Below are positions 43,108 through 52,527 of a stretch of DNA of 64,000 bases, in pieces. Positions within the stretch are counted from its first letter, which is position 1, and each line of letters opens with the position of its first letter. Below the pieces are notes generated by a model, which worked only from the letters and a program-made list of their open reading frames with translations, was not told where the DNA came from and made no database searches. Source of the stretch: Paenibacillus oryzisoli (GTDB lineage: Bacteria > Bacillota > Bacilli > Paenibacillales > NBRC-103111); contig NZ_LYPB01000092.1 in assembly GCF_001653565.1 (NCBI RefSeq), positions 301,217 to 365,216 of the forward strand, in the 5' to 3' direction. Position numbers and translations under genes: made by a program.

Positions 43108-46100
43108 TTATATGCGATGTATGGGGAGTGAAAATGAAATGCTACAGCCCTGACCTAAGCGGCTTTCCGCCCAAATTTGCCCTCCATGATATTGCACAAT
43201 TTCCTTGGCTATTGCAAGCCCTAGTCCACTTCCGCCTGAGTTGCTTCGCGATTTGGACACCTTATAGAACCGTTCGAAAATATGAGGCAGATCCTCTTCG
43301 CTGATACCGACGCCTGTGTCAGTTACCCGAATAACGAGTTCATTTGGCTGATCCCTGATCTGGGCTTGAACCGTGATAGAACAACCCCTTGTTGAAAATT
43401 TAATAGCATTATAAAAGATATTGGCATACACCTGTTCGATTCGATCCATATCAACTGTCAGCATATCTTGCCTATCTATTTGTGCCATGTTTAGCATATA
43501 GTCAATCCCGGCATTTTGCGCATCTAGCTCGTATTTCCCAAAAAGCTGATGAATCATCGTCACACACGACGTTGGCGCGAGTTGGAAATGGAACTGCTTC
43601 GTTTCAAGCCGGCTTAGCTGATACAAATCGGTAATTAAGCGTTGAATACCCACGATGCGCATATGGACCACTCTCAAATATTTCTTCTGCTCCTCTGGTT
43701 CTTGAATGACATCATCAAGAATCGCTTCTACATATCCCTGGATGGATGTCAGCGGAGTTCCTAGATCGTGAGAAATATTCGACAAGAGGTCGCGCCGCGA
43801 AGTCTCCATCAAGATTAACTCATTCGTACGCTCTTTGACCTTAGACTCCAAATCGTTATATAATCGGGCATTTTCAATGGATATCGCCGCTTGAGCTGAT
43901 AATAATTTAATCACATCCAACCGATCGGACGTAAAAGCATTGCGAATTAAATTATTTTCCATATAAAAAACGCCAATTAGATTTCCTTTGTGCAGAATCG
44001 GTTCGCAAAAGATCGATTTACTTTCCGCTTGTTGAATATAAGGATCGTTAGAGAATAGTGTCGATTTCTCAGCATCATCTAGCACAATCCCCTCTTTCGT
44101 GCGCGCCACATACTGAATGACAGATTGGGGTACATTATCACGGGTTTCGAGCAATACAGAGTTAACCATACATGAGTCCTTCCCTGCACTTGCAAGCATC
44201 TCGGCTTCAACGTATAAGCGATCCTTATCCCTCAGAACGAGGATACTTCTCTCCGCTCCAGAAGAGTACGTAACAATCTCCATCAAGCGTTTGATTAGCT
44301 GTTCTAGATTCACTTCGCTTGAGAGGGACCGCGATGTATTCATAATCGTTTTGAAATCAATGGCTTGCAGTGAATAATCACTGATTTTGGTTGTTGCCCA
44401 ATCTGGAGACTCGGCACGACTTGTAAAATAAGCTGGGTATCTGAGTCTTAGATCATCCGCCTTCGCTTTTGCCCCCCAGTTAACGTAACCAAAGTAAGCA
44501 TCAACGAAATACGTTTTAGCGAATTTCTCGCGGCCCCTTTGCTTATAATACTTTCCTGCAATCTCACAAGCCATAGCTTCATGTTGAATAAATCCTTGCT
44601 CACGCGCTTGGCGTATAGCAGCTTCATAACCTTGCTCGGCTTCTTGGCCAAAACCTCTCACACGATTCCATTCTGCATGCATGAGCAGTGTTAGATGTGA
44701 ATAATTCTCAGGACAATGAGCCTTCCACTTATCCATCTTTCTGAGCATTTTCTTCACACGCTTAGCAAGCCATTTCTGTTCATCACTAGTGACTTCCGGA
44801 TATACAGCGGCAATCGAAAGGACGTAATAAAAATAATTTTCAGGAATATGAAATAAACCAAAAGATGCAGCTTGATAGAGCTCAGTTGACTTACCTGTCT
44901 TTACTGCATCTTCAAAGTAACCGAATAAGTAGTACAGCATCATTTTTTTAACCGAGTACACATGGATAATAACCTGATTGGGGTGAAACTTAAGTTTGTT
45001 AACGAATTGCTCTTCCTCTTCTAGATGATTGCCGAATAGAATCGGATTTACCGACATTCCTTCCAAGTTTAAGGTCAGCATACGCAGCATCTCGAGCATA
45101 AGCAAAGTATCGTGATGGTTGGTCTGTTCCAGAATGCGATAGTTCTTGGCCAGATCTTCTTTCACTTCGGCAAGTACAGCACCCTGAAAGTCCTTCATCA
45201 ACATTTGATAGGTTAGCGCATACCCCGCAAAGACGAGATCTCCATCTTCAATACCGCACCGAAACGACTCTTTCAATTGCTCCAAGCAGACTCGGAACGA
45301 TTTCACCCATGGGCTTATAAACAATCCTAACGAGAAATAACTTTTACTGCGATATTGGTGAGACTGAAACCTTGCGTTCATACGCTCGCCAAGCTGACCA
45401 TATTGGTAACCCCGTTGGTAATCTCCAAAGCCTGAACCGAGAATCAAACCATATGCTCCATACACATACGCCATGGAAGGCGTATTCCCATATTTCAGGG
45501 CAAGTTTTGTCATGATTAACATAAAAGGTACGAATAGATTGGTATTAACGAAATAAGCAGAAACGGCGACACTCATCATTAAATCTATTAATTTCATCCG
45601 AAACTTGTCTTCCATAATCGGTAAATCATATAGCTGGAGCGTGCTTCTTCGCCCAATCAACCTGCGCACATTTAAATAAGTCATGACGATATACATGTTG
45701 GACGGAGCAACAGACAATCGAATGCCATGCTCGGCTAAAGCTTTCAGGCCCACCTTGATACTTTGGTGGTGCTTGCCAATATTCGTGTGCAGGACAACTT
45801 GTAAGTTATAGACTTCGAGCTTCTGCTCGTTCGTTAATGGTCCTTGCAGCAATTGCTCGTATAACGTTTCTGCTTCATCTGCATGACCGCTCAAATAAAG
45901 GCATTCCGACTTCTCTAAACGAATTGCAAAACCTAGTTCCTGCTGCTCGAATCCTACAATCTGATCCATGAGTTCGAGTGCTTTATTCAAATATTGGATT
46001 GCTGAACGATAGGCATTCGATGATTTCGCTTTGCGCCCCGCATTATAATTAAATTCAAGCAATTGAATTAATTCATCTTCCCTACCGAGCAGAGCTGAAC

Positions 46101-48297
46101 CTAAATTCAGATGGTTAACAATTTCGAGCAGCCGCTTCTCAATCTCATCATTCGCTAGTTCCTTGAGCAGCATTCGAGCGATACTTAGATGCATCCCAGG
46201 CAGCTTCGCTTCTTCAATGGAGCCATACACAGCTTCTTGAATGGAATCATGGACAAACATAAAGCGGATATCTCTCGCAGCTGCTTTCCCCTGTGCATCA
46301 TTATAGAATTTGTAATCAGTTCCTACTGGGATAATCAATCCATTCTGTATGGTCAATTCCAGTTCTAGCAAAGCGTCAACGAAAGAAGTTCCCATAATAA
46401 TGCCCAAGGCTTCCAAGTCAAAAGAAACGCCTAAACAAGCAGCTAAGCGAAGTACATTTTGCGTATTAGGAGGCATCCGATCCAATTTTTCCGCAAGAAG
46501 AAACATCAGATTGTCGGTAATACGCAGTTTTTGAATCTCGTTCATATCCCAGATCCAACGATTCTCTCTATAATTAAACGAAAGCAACTCCTGCTCATGC
46601 AAGGCCGTCAAAAACTGTTTGACGAAAAAAGGATTGCCTCCGGTCTTCTGCAAAATAAGCAATGCCAACTCCGTAACTTGCTCCTCTTCTAAAATCAAGG
46701 ATTCGGCTACCAAGGTTCGAACATCCTCCAGCTTCAACGCTTTTAATACGATTCGATCCAAAACAAGGTGCTGCGGCAGCTTATCAAGCAGTTGAACATG
46801 CATAGAAGACAACCAATTCGTGTCATACTCACCGCGGTATGATCCAATAAACAAGAAATATTTCATTTGTGTATTATTCAAAAGTAGATCCAAGAATTGC
46901 AGGGAAGCCGTATCTGCCCACTGCAAATCATCTAAGAATAGAACGATCGGTCGATCCTTCCCCGAGAAGATCAACAAAAATTGCTGCAGTAAATAATGCA
47001 GCCGGTTCTGCGTTTCTTTTTGCGGAAGCTGCTTCGCGTTGGGCTGCTCCCCAATCAATAAAGCTAACTCAGGGACAAGATCGATAATGACTTTACCGCT
47101 GGTTCCTAGAACTTGGAGCAGACGATCACGGTATTCTTCGAGTTGCCGGTTCTTGCCTGTTAGCAGTTGCCTCACAAGTTCTCTCATCGCTTGGGAAAGC
47201 GCATGATAAGAAACGTGCTGTTTATTCGGTTCGAATCGCCCTGAGAGGAACCACCCACGGTCTTTCATAATCATTTTCATCGTTTCTGCAATTAGGAAGG
47301 TCTTGCCAAAACCAGATTCCCCTGTAACCCACACCGCTTCTAAGGAACCATGGACAGCTTGCTCATAGACATGCAGAAGTTTATCAATTTCTTTATCTCG
47401 CCCATATAAACCTTGAGGAATTTGAAATCGATCTGTCATGTCATACATCCCAACCACAAACTCGTGAATATCTTCTCCAGCGCCTATGCGACTCAAACAA
47501 TATTCAAGATCTTGCAGGATGCCATACGCGCTTTGATAGCGGTCCTCAGCATTTTTGGAAAGCAGCTTCATCACCATATCAGAAATTGGTTTAGGAATAT
47601 CGTTCAACAATTCATCTGGTGGAGGCGGGGTCACAGCTAAATGACTGTGAATCAACTCAACCGGATCCTCTGTTTGAAATGGCAAACTCCCCGTTAGCAT
47701 GCGATAGAATGTAACACCTAAGGAATAGTAATCCGTCCGATAATCAATAATCCGATTCATGCGTCCAGTTTGTTCAGGGGACATATATTGCAGCGTTCCC
47801 TCTAGCATCAGAGGATCTAGCATCTCTTGCCGTTCTCTTGTAAAAGAAGAAATGCTAAAGTCGCCAAGCTTCATGATTTTCTTTTCCCAATTCACATAAA
47901 TATTGCTAGGATTGATATCTTTATGAATGACATATCTTTTATGAACATCTCCGACTATATTGACGATTTGAATGGCTGCTACTAAGAAATCCTGAATGGA
48001 CTCTCTGAACATTGGCAGTAAATCAGCTAAAGGTTCGCCATCAAAGTCTTCTAGAATCAATGCAAAATTATTCTGGAATTTTGGAAGGGATAACGGCTTA
48101 AGCACACAAGGAATATCCAGCATCTTCCCAATTTCATATTCGCGCTTAAGTCTGGCAATATCCGAGGAAATCGGAAAATCAGAACGAAGTGTCTTAATTA
48201 TTACTTTCTCCATAGACTGTTTAAGAACCGCACGATATAAAACAGTTCGTTCATCCTGATGAATCGGTCTGATGAACTCAAAATCCGGAAAAATCAA
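43108..48297 (-). CDS. Giant Ser/Thr kinase - AAA ATPase - GAF - histidine kinase
   Basis: Multidomain signalling protein of 1,729 aa from TTG 48297 (AGGGGGTATAAGG upstream). An N-terminal Hanks-type kinase has Lys in VIIKTL, the catalytic loop HKDINPSNIYVN (HKD for HRD), DFS in place of DFG, and SPEQTGRMN. An AAA/STAND ATPase follows from about residue 300 (Walker A GESGFGKTFL, Walker B IVLFLDDLQWAD), then a long TPR-like helical region (about 750-1320), a GAF domain (about 1340-1490), and a histidine kinase (DLLSNISHDLGTPLTSIQGYVEAIL, NAIKFST, DTGVGI, GGSGLGLAIAKE). This plan is known from cyanobacteria and some Bacillales. No response regulator is adjacent. Confidence 0.93.
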   Translation of the reverse strand: MIFPDFEFIRPIHQDERTVLYRAVLKQSMEKVIIKTLRSDFPISSDIARLKREYEIGKMLDIPCVLKPLSLPKFQNNFALILEDFDGEPLADLLPMFRESIQDFLVAAIQIVNIVGDVHKRYVIHKDINPSNIYVNWEKKIMKLGDFSISSFTRERQEMLDPLMLEGTLQYMSPEQTGRMNRIIDYRTDYYSLGVTFYRMLTGSLPFQTEDPVELIHSHLAVTPPPPDELLNDIPKPISDMVMKLLSKNAEDRYQSAYGILQDLEYCLSRIGAGEDIHEFVVGMYDMTDRFQIPQGLYGRDKEIDKLLHVYEQAVHGSLEAVWVTGESGFGKTFLIAETMKMIMKDRGWFLSGRFEPNKQHVSYHALSQAMRELVRQLLTGKNRQLEEYRDRLLQVLGTSGKVIIDLVPELALLIGEQPNAKQLPQKETQNRLHYLLQQFLLIFSGKDRPIVLFLDDLQWADTASLQFLDLLLNNTQMKYFLFIGSYRGEYDTNWLSSMHVQLLDKLPQHLVLDRIVLKALKLEDVRTLVAESLILEEEQVTELALLILQKTGGNPFFVKQFLTALHEQELLSFNYRENRWIWDMNEIQKLRITDNLMFLLAEKLDRMPPNTQNVLRLAACLGVSFDLEALGIIMGTSFVDALLELELTIQNGLIIPVGTDYKFYNDAQGKAAARDIRFMFVHDSIQEAVYGSIEEAKLPGMHLSIARMLLKELANDEIEKRLLEIVNHLNLGSALLGREDELIQLLEFNYNAGRKAKSSNAYRSAIQYLNKALELMDQIVGFEQQELGFAIRLEKSECLYLSGHADEAETLYEQLLQGPLTNEQKLEVYNLQVVLHTNIGKHHQSIKVGLKALAEHGIRLSVAPSNMYIVMTYLNVRRLIGRRSTLQLYDLPIMEDKFRMKLIDLMMSVAVSAYFVNTNLFVPFMLIMTKLALKYGNTPSMAYVYGAYGLILGSGFGDYQRGYQYGQLGERMNARFQSHQYRSKSYFSLGLFISPWVKSFRVCLEQLKESFRCGIEDGDLVFAGYALTYQMLMKDFQGAVLAEVKEDLAKNYRILEQTNHHDTLLMLEMLRMLTLNLEGMSVNPILFGNHLEEEEQFVNKLKFHPNQVIIHVYSVKKMMLYYLFGYFEDAVKTGKSTELYQAASFGLFHIPENYFYYVLSIAAVYPEVTSDEQKWLAKRVKKMLRKMDKWKAHCPENYSHLTLLMHAEWNRVRGFGQEAEQGYEAAIRQAREQGFIQHEAMACEIAGKYYKQRGREKFAKTYFVDAYFGYVNWGAKAKADDLRLRYPAYFTSRAESPDWATTKISDYSLQAIDFKTIMNTSRSLSSEVNLEQLIKRLMEIVTYSSGAERSILVLRDKDRLYVEAEMLASAGKDSCMVNSVLLETRDNVPQSVIQYVARTKEGIVLDDAEKSTLFSNDPYIQQAESKSIFCEPILHKGNLIGVFYMENNLIRNAFTSDRLDVIKLLSAQAAISIENARLYNDLESKVKERTNELILMETSRRDLLSNISHDLGTPLTSIQGYVEAILDDVIQEPEEQKKYLRVVHMRIVGIQRLITDLYQLSRLETKQFHFQLAPTSCVTMIHQLFGKYELDAQNAGIDYMLNMAQIDRQDMLTVDMDRIEQVYANIFYNAIKFSTRGCSITVQAQIRDQPNELVIRVTDTGVGISEEDLPHIFERFYKVSKSRSNSGGSGLGLAIAKEIVQYHGGQIWAESRLGQGCSISFSLPIHRI

Positions 48298-48324
48298 CCT
48301 TATACCCCCTCTCAAAATGGCCTG

Positions 48325-49980
48325 TTAATCCTTGGTGTTTAAAATTTTGCCATTCCAAGGAAGCCCTCTGTCGTAGCGTTTCTTGTCCTGCTGGCGAAAA
48401 GCCTTCAACACATCGATATTACCCATCTCGAACTTATACATATCCCATATTTCGCAAGGCGTCTCCTTGGATTCATCTTGCTTCAACAGGGCGTTAACTG
48501 CGCGTCTTGCCGCTTCGTTAGCCCCTTCCATCGTGGCAAGATTCGTGTTGGTACGCACATAATCTGATGCTAAGAAAAGATTCGGAATACGCGTGTACGC
48601 TTCTGGACGATCTTCCCATGTGCCAACTCGATTAATAAACAGCAGCGCTTCGTTCGTGCAAGCTTGTGCCCCTTCATCATATTGAATGTCACTATCCAAG
48701 AACCAAGAATGAAGCGTCTCATCCCTCAATATAATAGCACCATTCACATTCAAACTCTGTTTCAATTGCGCCCATACTTCTTCCTTAATTTCTTCGGGTG
48801 TACAATGGGTTGCTGATTTACCATATAGAATCCCAGGCGCGTCCCAATCCGATATATCAATGGATAGCACCCCTTTGACACTGCCATCACCATACTCGCT
48901 TAAATTGACATCTGGCCAGAATTGTTTCTGGGAAACAGAAGTCAATGACCATGGTGCATCCAAGTAAATGACGTGTCCATGCGTAACCGGGACATCTTCT
49001 CTCAAGTAATATTGAATGCCATTCATCCAGGCAACGGAATCCACAAGTCTCTGTACACCCTGAAGTGATGGATCCGCTTCGAGCATTGACTCTGTAATCA
49101 ATGGACCCATCACCTCAACTGGGAAGGCAGCGATATAGTAATCCGCTTCGATGTGACTCGTTTCCCCATTCTCAGTAACTTCTGCGCTGGTGATGACACC
49201 ATCAACACAATGAATACGCTCCACTTTCGCATTTAAATGATAGTCGACGCCACGCTCCTGAAGATATGTCAACCAAGGGTATATCCACTTGTCATTCGTC
49301 GGTCCATTCAAGAGCCGCACGAAGCTCTTCCCTGGTAAAGATAGATTAAGCGTCATCTGAGCTGCTACAGGCCCTACAGTTTGTGTACTTGCAACTTTGG
49401 ACTGACAGGCAACCAGCGTTTTGGTGAAACCTGCAAATATGCTCTGGAATGCCGGAGATTGCTTCTCCGCTTCAATGAAATCCCACCAATCGATCGTTTC
49501 ATACTCCTCGCGAATACGTTCTTCGCAGCTCGTCATGACTTGCCAAAGCTTTCGACCGTATTGCTCTAAATCTTCTTTCGTAAGTCCCAATTTATGATTG
49601 ATGAGTTCTTTCGCTAATACGATATTATCTTTATTGACGACAATTTTAGCCGGAAGAGGTTGAAGTGGTGCTGTATGAGTAGCGATATCTAATCGTGTTA
49701 CTTCCATTAAGTTATCGTAAACGGTTTTATTTTCGTAAGGAATACGTTTCAACGTATCAATGACATGCCGGTAGAATCGCGGGAATAAACGAAAGCCATG
49801 TTCCCCTGGCAAATCCCGTCTACCGCCTTTACCACTGCCTACATAGGGCATACTTCTTGCTTTCCCGCCTGGAATCCCTTTGAACTCGTAAACAGATACA
49901 TGATATCCTCGTACGATCAGCTCATGAGCAGCACTCAATCCAGCGACACCGCCACCCAAAATTGCGACCTTTTTCAACAT
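48325..49980 (-). CDS. Phytoene-desaturase/HpnE-like FAD oxidoreductase
   Basis: A 551-aa flavoprotein with the N-terminal motif VAILGGGVAGLSAAHELIVRGYHVSVYEFKGIPGGKARS. The segment LPGEHGFRLFPRFYRHVIDTLKRIP matches hydroxysqualene dehydroxylase (HpnE) and carotenoid desaturase-like proteins, and LFLASDYVRTNTNLATMEGANEAARRAVNALL closes the FAD site. The likely substrate is an isoprenoid, but no squalene or carotenoid synthesis gene is in the window. It ends 28 bases before the giant kinase start, so both probably share a transcript, an unusual partnership. Confidence 0.85.
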   Translation of the reverse strand: MLKKVAILGGGVAGLSAAHELIVRGYHVSVYEFKGIPGGKARSMPYVGSGKGGRRDLPGEHGFRLFPRFYRHVIDTLKRIPYENKTVYDNLMEVTRLDIATHTAPLQPLPAKIVVNKDNIVLAKELINHKLGLTKEDLEQYGRKLWQVMTSCEERIREEYETIDWWDFIEAEKQSPAFQSIFAGFTKTLVACQSKVASTQTVGPVAAQMTLNLSLPGKSFVRLLNGPTNDKWIYPWLTYLQERGVDYHLNAKVERIHCVDGVITSAEVTENGETSHIEADYYIAAFPVEVMGPLITESMLEADPSLQGVQRLVDSVAWMNGIQYYLREDVPVTHGHVIYLDAPWSLTSVSQKQFWPDVNLSEYGDGSVKGVLSIDISDWDAPGILYGKSATHCTPEEIKEEVWAQLKQSLNVNGAIILRDETLHSWFLDSDIQYDEGAQACTNEALLFINRVGTWEDRPEAYTRIPNLFLASDYVRTNTNLATMEGANEAARRAVNALLKQDESKETPCEIWDMYKFEMGNIDVLKAFRQQDKKRYDRGLPWNGKILNTKD

Positions 49981-50265
49981 ACTTCCTCCTCTTTTTGGTT
50001 TATTTTGTCAAAATTCGTGATTACTCTATCATAACATTTAGGTCCTCTTACGCATAGAATAATCCTATTAAAAAAATGAGAGCTTATAAGTGATAAATTT
50101 CGTTCAATTTTCTCAAGAATGTTCCAAAATGAAGGAAAAAGTTGTACAGTTAAGGTATTCCGCAATTAACTTTTAATAAAAACTCCTCCTAAATTCCTAT
50201 CTGCCTTCGAATCCTTTATAATAAATAGTAACTCTATCATATACGCCAGAGAGGATGGTTAATCC

Positions 50266-51453
50266 ATGCCCGATCGAATAGGTACACGATACGTGCCAAG
50301 CACACAAATCGTCTCTTTCCCTCATGGAACTCTCCATTATGGTGATGATGTATTTCTGACTCGCAAAGTATTACTGTATCGTAAAGCGCTTCGTCACAAT
50401 CAACTCGGTGTCGATTACATAAGCTCACTTCAGGATAAAGCCGCGTTTATTCACGATGGATTCCATCATATGTTGGATACATCTATCGCTCAGGATGCCG
50501 TCACCATTATTTTACAAGCGAAAAGTGGTTCGCTGTTTGCCCATACGATGTTCAAACGCAAATGGTCCTATGCAGCTGTTGTCGCGATCATTAGCGACTT
50601 AGGTGTTTCTCTGTTGGATGCCATGGAAGACAAGATTACAGGCTTTTCCGTACGACCAGATAATTTATGGTTAACTGATCAGAATAAACTATCTGTCATT
50701 AACTATTGGGAAGAAGATGAGCCCGAAGAACAAGGAGCCGTTGGTCTGTGCCGCTTAATGATTCAGTTACTTACAGGGAGCGAGATCATTTCGGATACAT
50801 TCGAGGTTATGCACACGAGTCTAGAGCGCGCTTCAATTCCAAGCGCGACGACAGAGCAAAAGTTAGCTTTGATTCGCCTCATCAAATTTATTTGTCATGG
50901 GCAGTCCTCGCTCTCTTCGCTCGTCTTCGGACTTCGGAGCTTACCTCCTTCTGCCTCAAGTAATTCGAGTATCAAACAAGAAGAGCCGATCCCTGAGGAA
51001 TCCACTGAAATACTTCCTACTGTTCAATATGAGAGCCATATCCGTTCTAATCGTTCAGCTAAACTAATTGCGCTAGGCTCCGTCTCAGCTCTCGTGATAG
51101 GGATAATCTCTGTGTGGTATCTGTGGCCAGAGCCAAAGGTTGTGCAAACCGTCGTGATCATCTCGCCTACGCCAACTAGTACGCCAATAGCAACAACTGG
51201 TCCAAGTGCTACTCCAAACGTTAAGTTAACAAGCATGAACGAAGCTACCGAGGAAACCATCGTGCCTAATCTGGTAGGCCAAACGCAGGCGGATGCGGAG
51301 GAAATGGCGCTAGCTGCCGGACTCCACTACAACTTTCTCATTGAAACAAGCACACAGGCGAAAGGCATCGTAACGAAACAAGAGCCAAAAGCAGGAACAA
51401 AGGGCTTGGTTGGGGATAATGTAACGTTCTGGGTGAGCAAGGGGGCACAATGA
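50266..51453 (+). CDS. Pseudokinase with transmembrane helix and PASTA domain
   Basis: A 395-aa protein laid out like a short PrkC-type receptor kinase. A degenerate kinase domain (about residues 20-225) keeps the shape of the catalytic loop as FSVRPDNLWLTDQNKLSVINYW, but lacks the catalytic HRD Asp and the DFG Asp. A Pro/Ser/Glu-rich linker, one membrane helix (about 267-287), a Thr/Pro-rich stalk and one PASTA domain (VPNLVGQTQADAEEMALAAGLHYN...VTFWVSKG, about 332-394) follow. PASTA domains bind peptidoglycan fragments or beta-lactams. The gene is divergent from the HpnE-like/giant-kinase unit. AGAGGATGGTTAATCC precedes the ATG. Confidence 0.85.
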   Translation: MPDRIGTRYVPSTQIVSFPHGTLHYGDDVFLTRKVLLYRKALRHNQLGVDYISSLQDKAAFIHDGFHHMLDTSIAQDAVTIILQAKSGSLFAHTMFKRKWSYAAVVAIISDLGVSLLDAMEDKITGFSVRPDNLWLTDQNKLSVINYWEEDEPEEQGAVGLCRLMIQLLTGSEIISDTFEVMHTSLERASIPSATTEQKLALIRLIKFICHGQSSLSSLVFGLRSLPPSASSNSSIKQEEPIPEESTEILPTVQYESHIRSNRSAKLIALGSVSALVIGIISVWYLWPEPKVVQTVVIISPTPTSTPIATTGPSATPNVKLTSMNEATEETIVPNLVGQTQADAEEMALAAGLHYNFLIETSTQAKGIVTKQEPKAGTKGLVGDNVTFWVSKGAQ

Positions 51454-51595
51454 GGGGTTAAGCGAGCGGGGTTTGCTGCTGACTGTAAGGAGCACAGTAT
51501 GGAGCTATAGCGAGTGAGTTTGTGGCTGACTGTAAGGGGCACAGCATGGAGCTATAGCGAGCGAGTTTGCGACTGCCTGCAAGGGGAACAGCACC
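51454..51595. repeat. Three imperfect tandem copies of a 47-bp unit
   Basis: Copies with the words CTATAGCGAG, TGGCTGACTGTAAGG and GCACAGCAT follow each other at 47-bp spacing right after the PASTA gene stop. No gene is supported here. Confidence 0.7.
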
Positions 51596-51645
51596 TTATG
51601 AAGTACCGCTTTTTGAGCTGCCCACCGCGCGCCAGGCATAACTTT

Positions 51646-52195
51646 AACTGGAAAAACTACAGCTAAATTCAGTTAAAATAGCTGGAATTTACTTTTAGAT
51701 GGAAAAACTACAGTTAAAATTCAGATTTCTGCCCGTTTGGCAGGAAATCCCCTGAAATAGCTGTAGTTTTTCCAGTTATTCATCTTTTTCGCTAGAAATC
51801 TAATGAAATAGATGGATTTTTTCCATCAATTTCACACGCTTGTTGGGATAGACTCGTTGCTCGCTCCAATTGATCACTTCATCGCTCCTAATCGCGTCAA
51901 TTGCCAATTTGCCCCCCTCCGAGCGCCAGTTTCACATTAACTGGAAAACATACAGCTAATTCCAGCTAAAATAGCCGGATTTAACAATTAGATGGAAAAA
52001 CTACAGCTAATTCCAGCTAAAATAGCCGAATTTAACAATTAGATGGAAAAACTACAGTTAAAATTGAGATTTTTGCCCGTTTGGCAGGAAATCCACTGAA
52101 ATAGCTGTAGTTTTTCGAGTTATTCATCTTTTTCGCTAGAAATCTAATGAAATAGATGGATTTTTTCCATCTATTTCACACGCTTGTTGGGATAG
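51646..52195. repeat. Large 51-bp-pitch repeat block, same family as 19254-19436
   Basis: Direct boxes (A)ACTGGAAAA / AGATGGAAAA start at 51646 and 51697, then at 51939, 51990 and 52041, all on a 51-bp pitch within each group. Each group is followed by inverted boxes: CCAGTT at 51772 and CCATCA at 51823, 51 bp apart. The 155-bp stretches 51697-51851 and 52041-52195 are near-identical. TGGAAAA and TTTTTCCA words let much of the block fold on itself. The remaining 52196-52484 holds no gene I can support. Confidence 0.85.
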
Positions 52196-52484
52196 TCTTG
52201 ATGCTTGCTCCATTGAGGTAATCTTGATTACAGTTGATATTTCCGCCAACTCCCCACGAACCCATTAGCTACTCCACAACACTCGCACCACATAATGCGC
52301 CTTCCACACAAACTTAGCATCAACGTGTTACCAAGAAGACTAGCTCCCCCTCAACCAGTTACCAAGAAAACTGACTACTCGTCACAAGAAGCTAACTCGT
52401 ATCACACCGATAAGAGTCGTAACTCCGAACGTATATTCGGTAGGTATCGCACTACAATGCGCCGATTTCCAACTCGCACAAAGA

Positions 52485-52522
52485 AAAAGCAGTTCAAGCC
52501 ACTAACGACTTAAACTGCTTTT
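52485..52522 (-). terminator. Terminator of the cysJ-cysI unit
   Basis: AAAAGCAGTT...AAG / CTT...AACTGCTTTT hairpin followed by TTTCTTTG on the minus strand. Confidence 0.7.
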
Positions 52523-52527
52523 CTATA

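Noticed and set aside
52295..52513. 72-aa plus-strand frame before the cysI terminator
   Set aside because: No ribosome binding site, composition like random translation, and its 3' end runs into the terminator.
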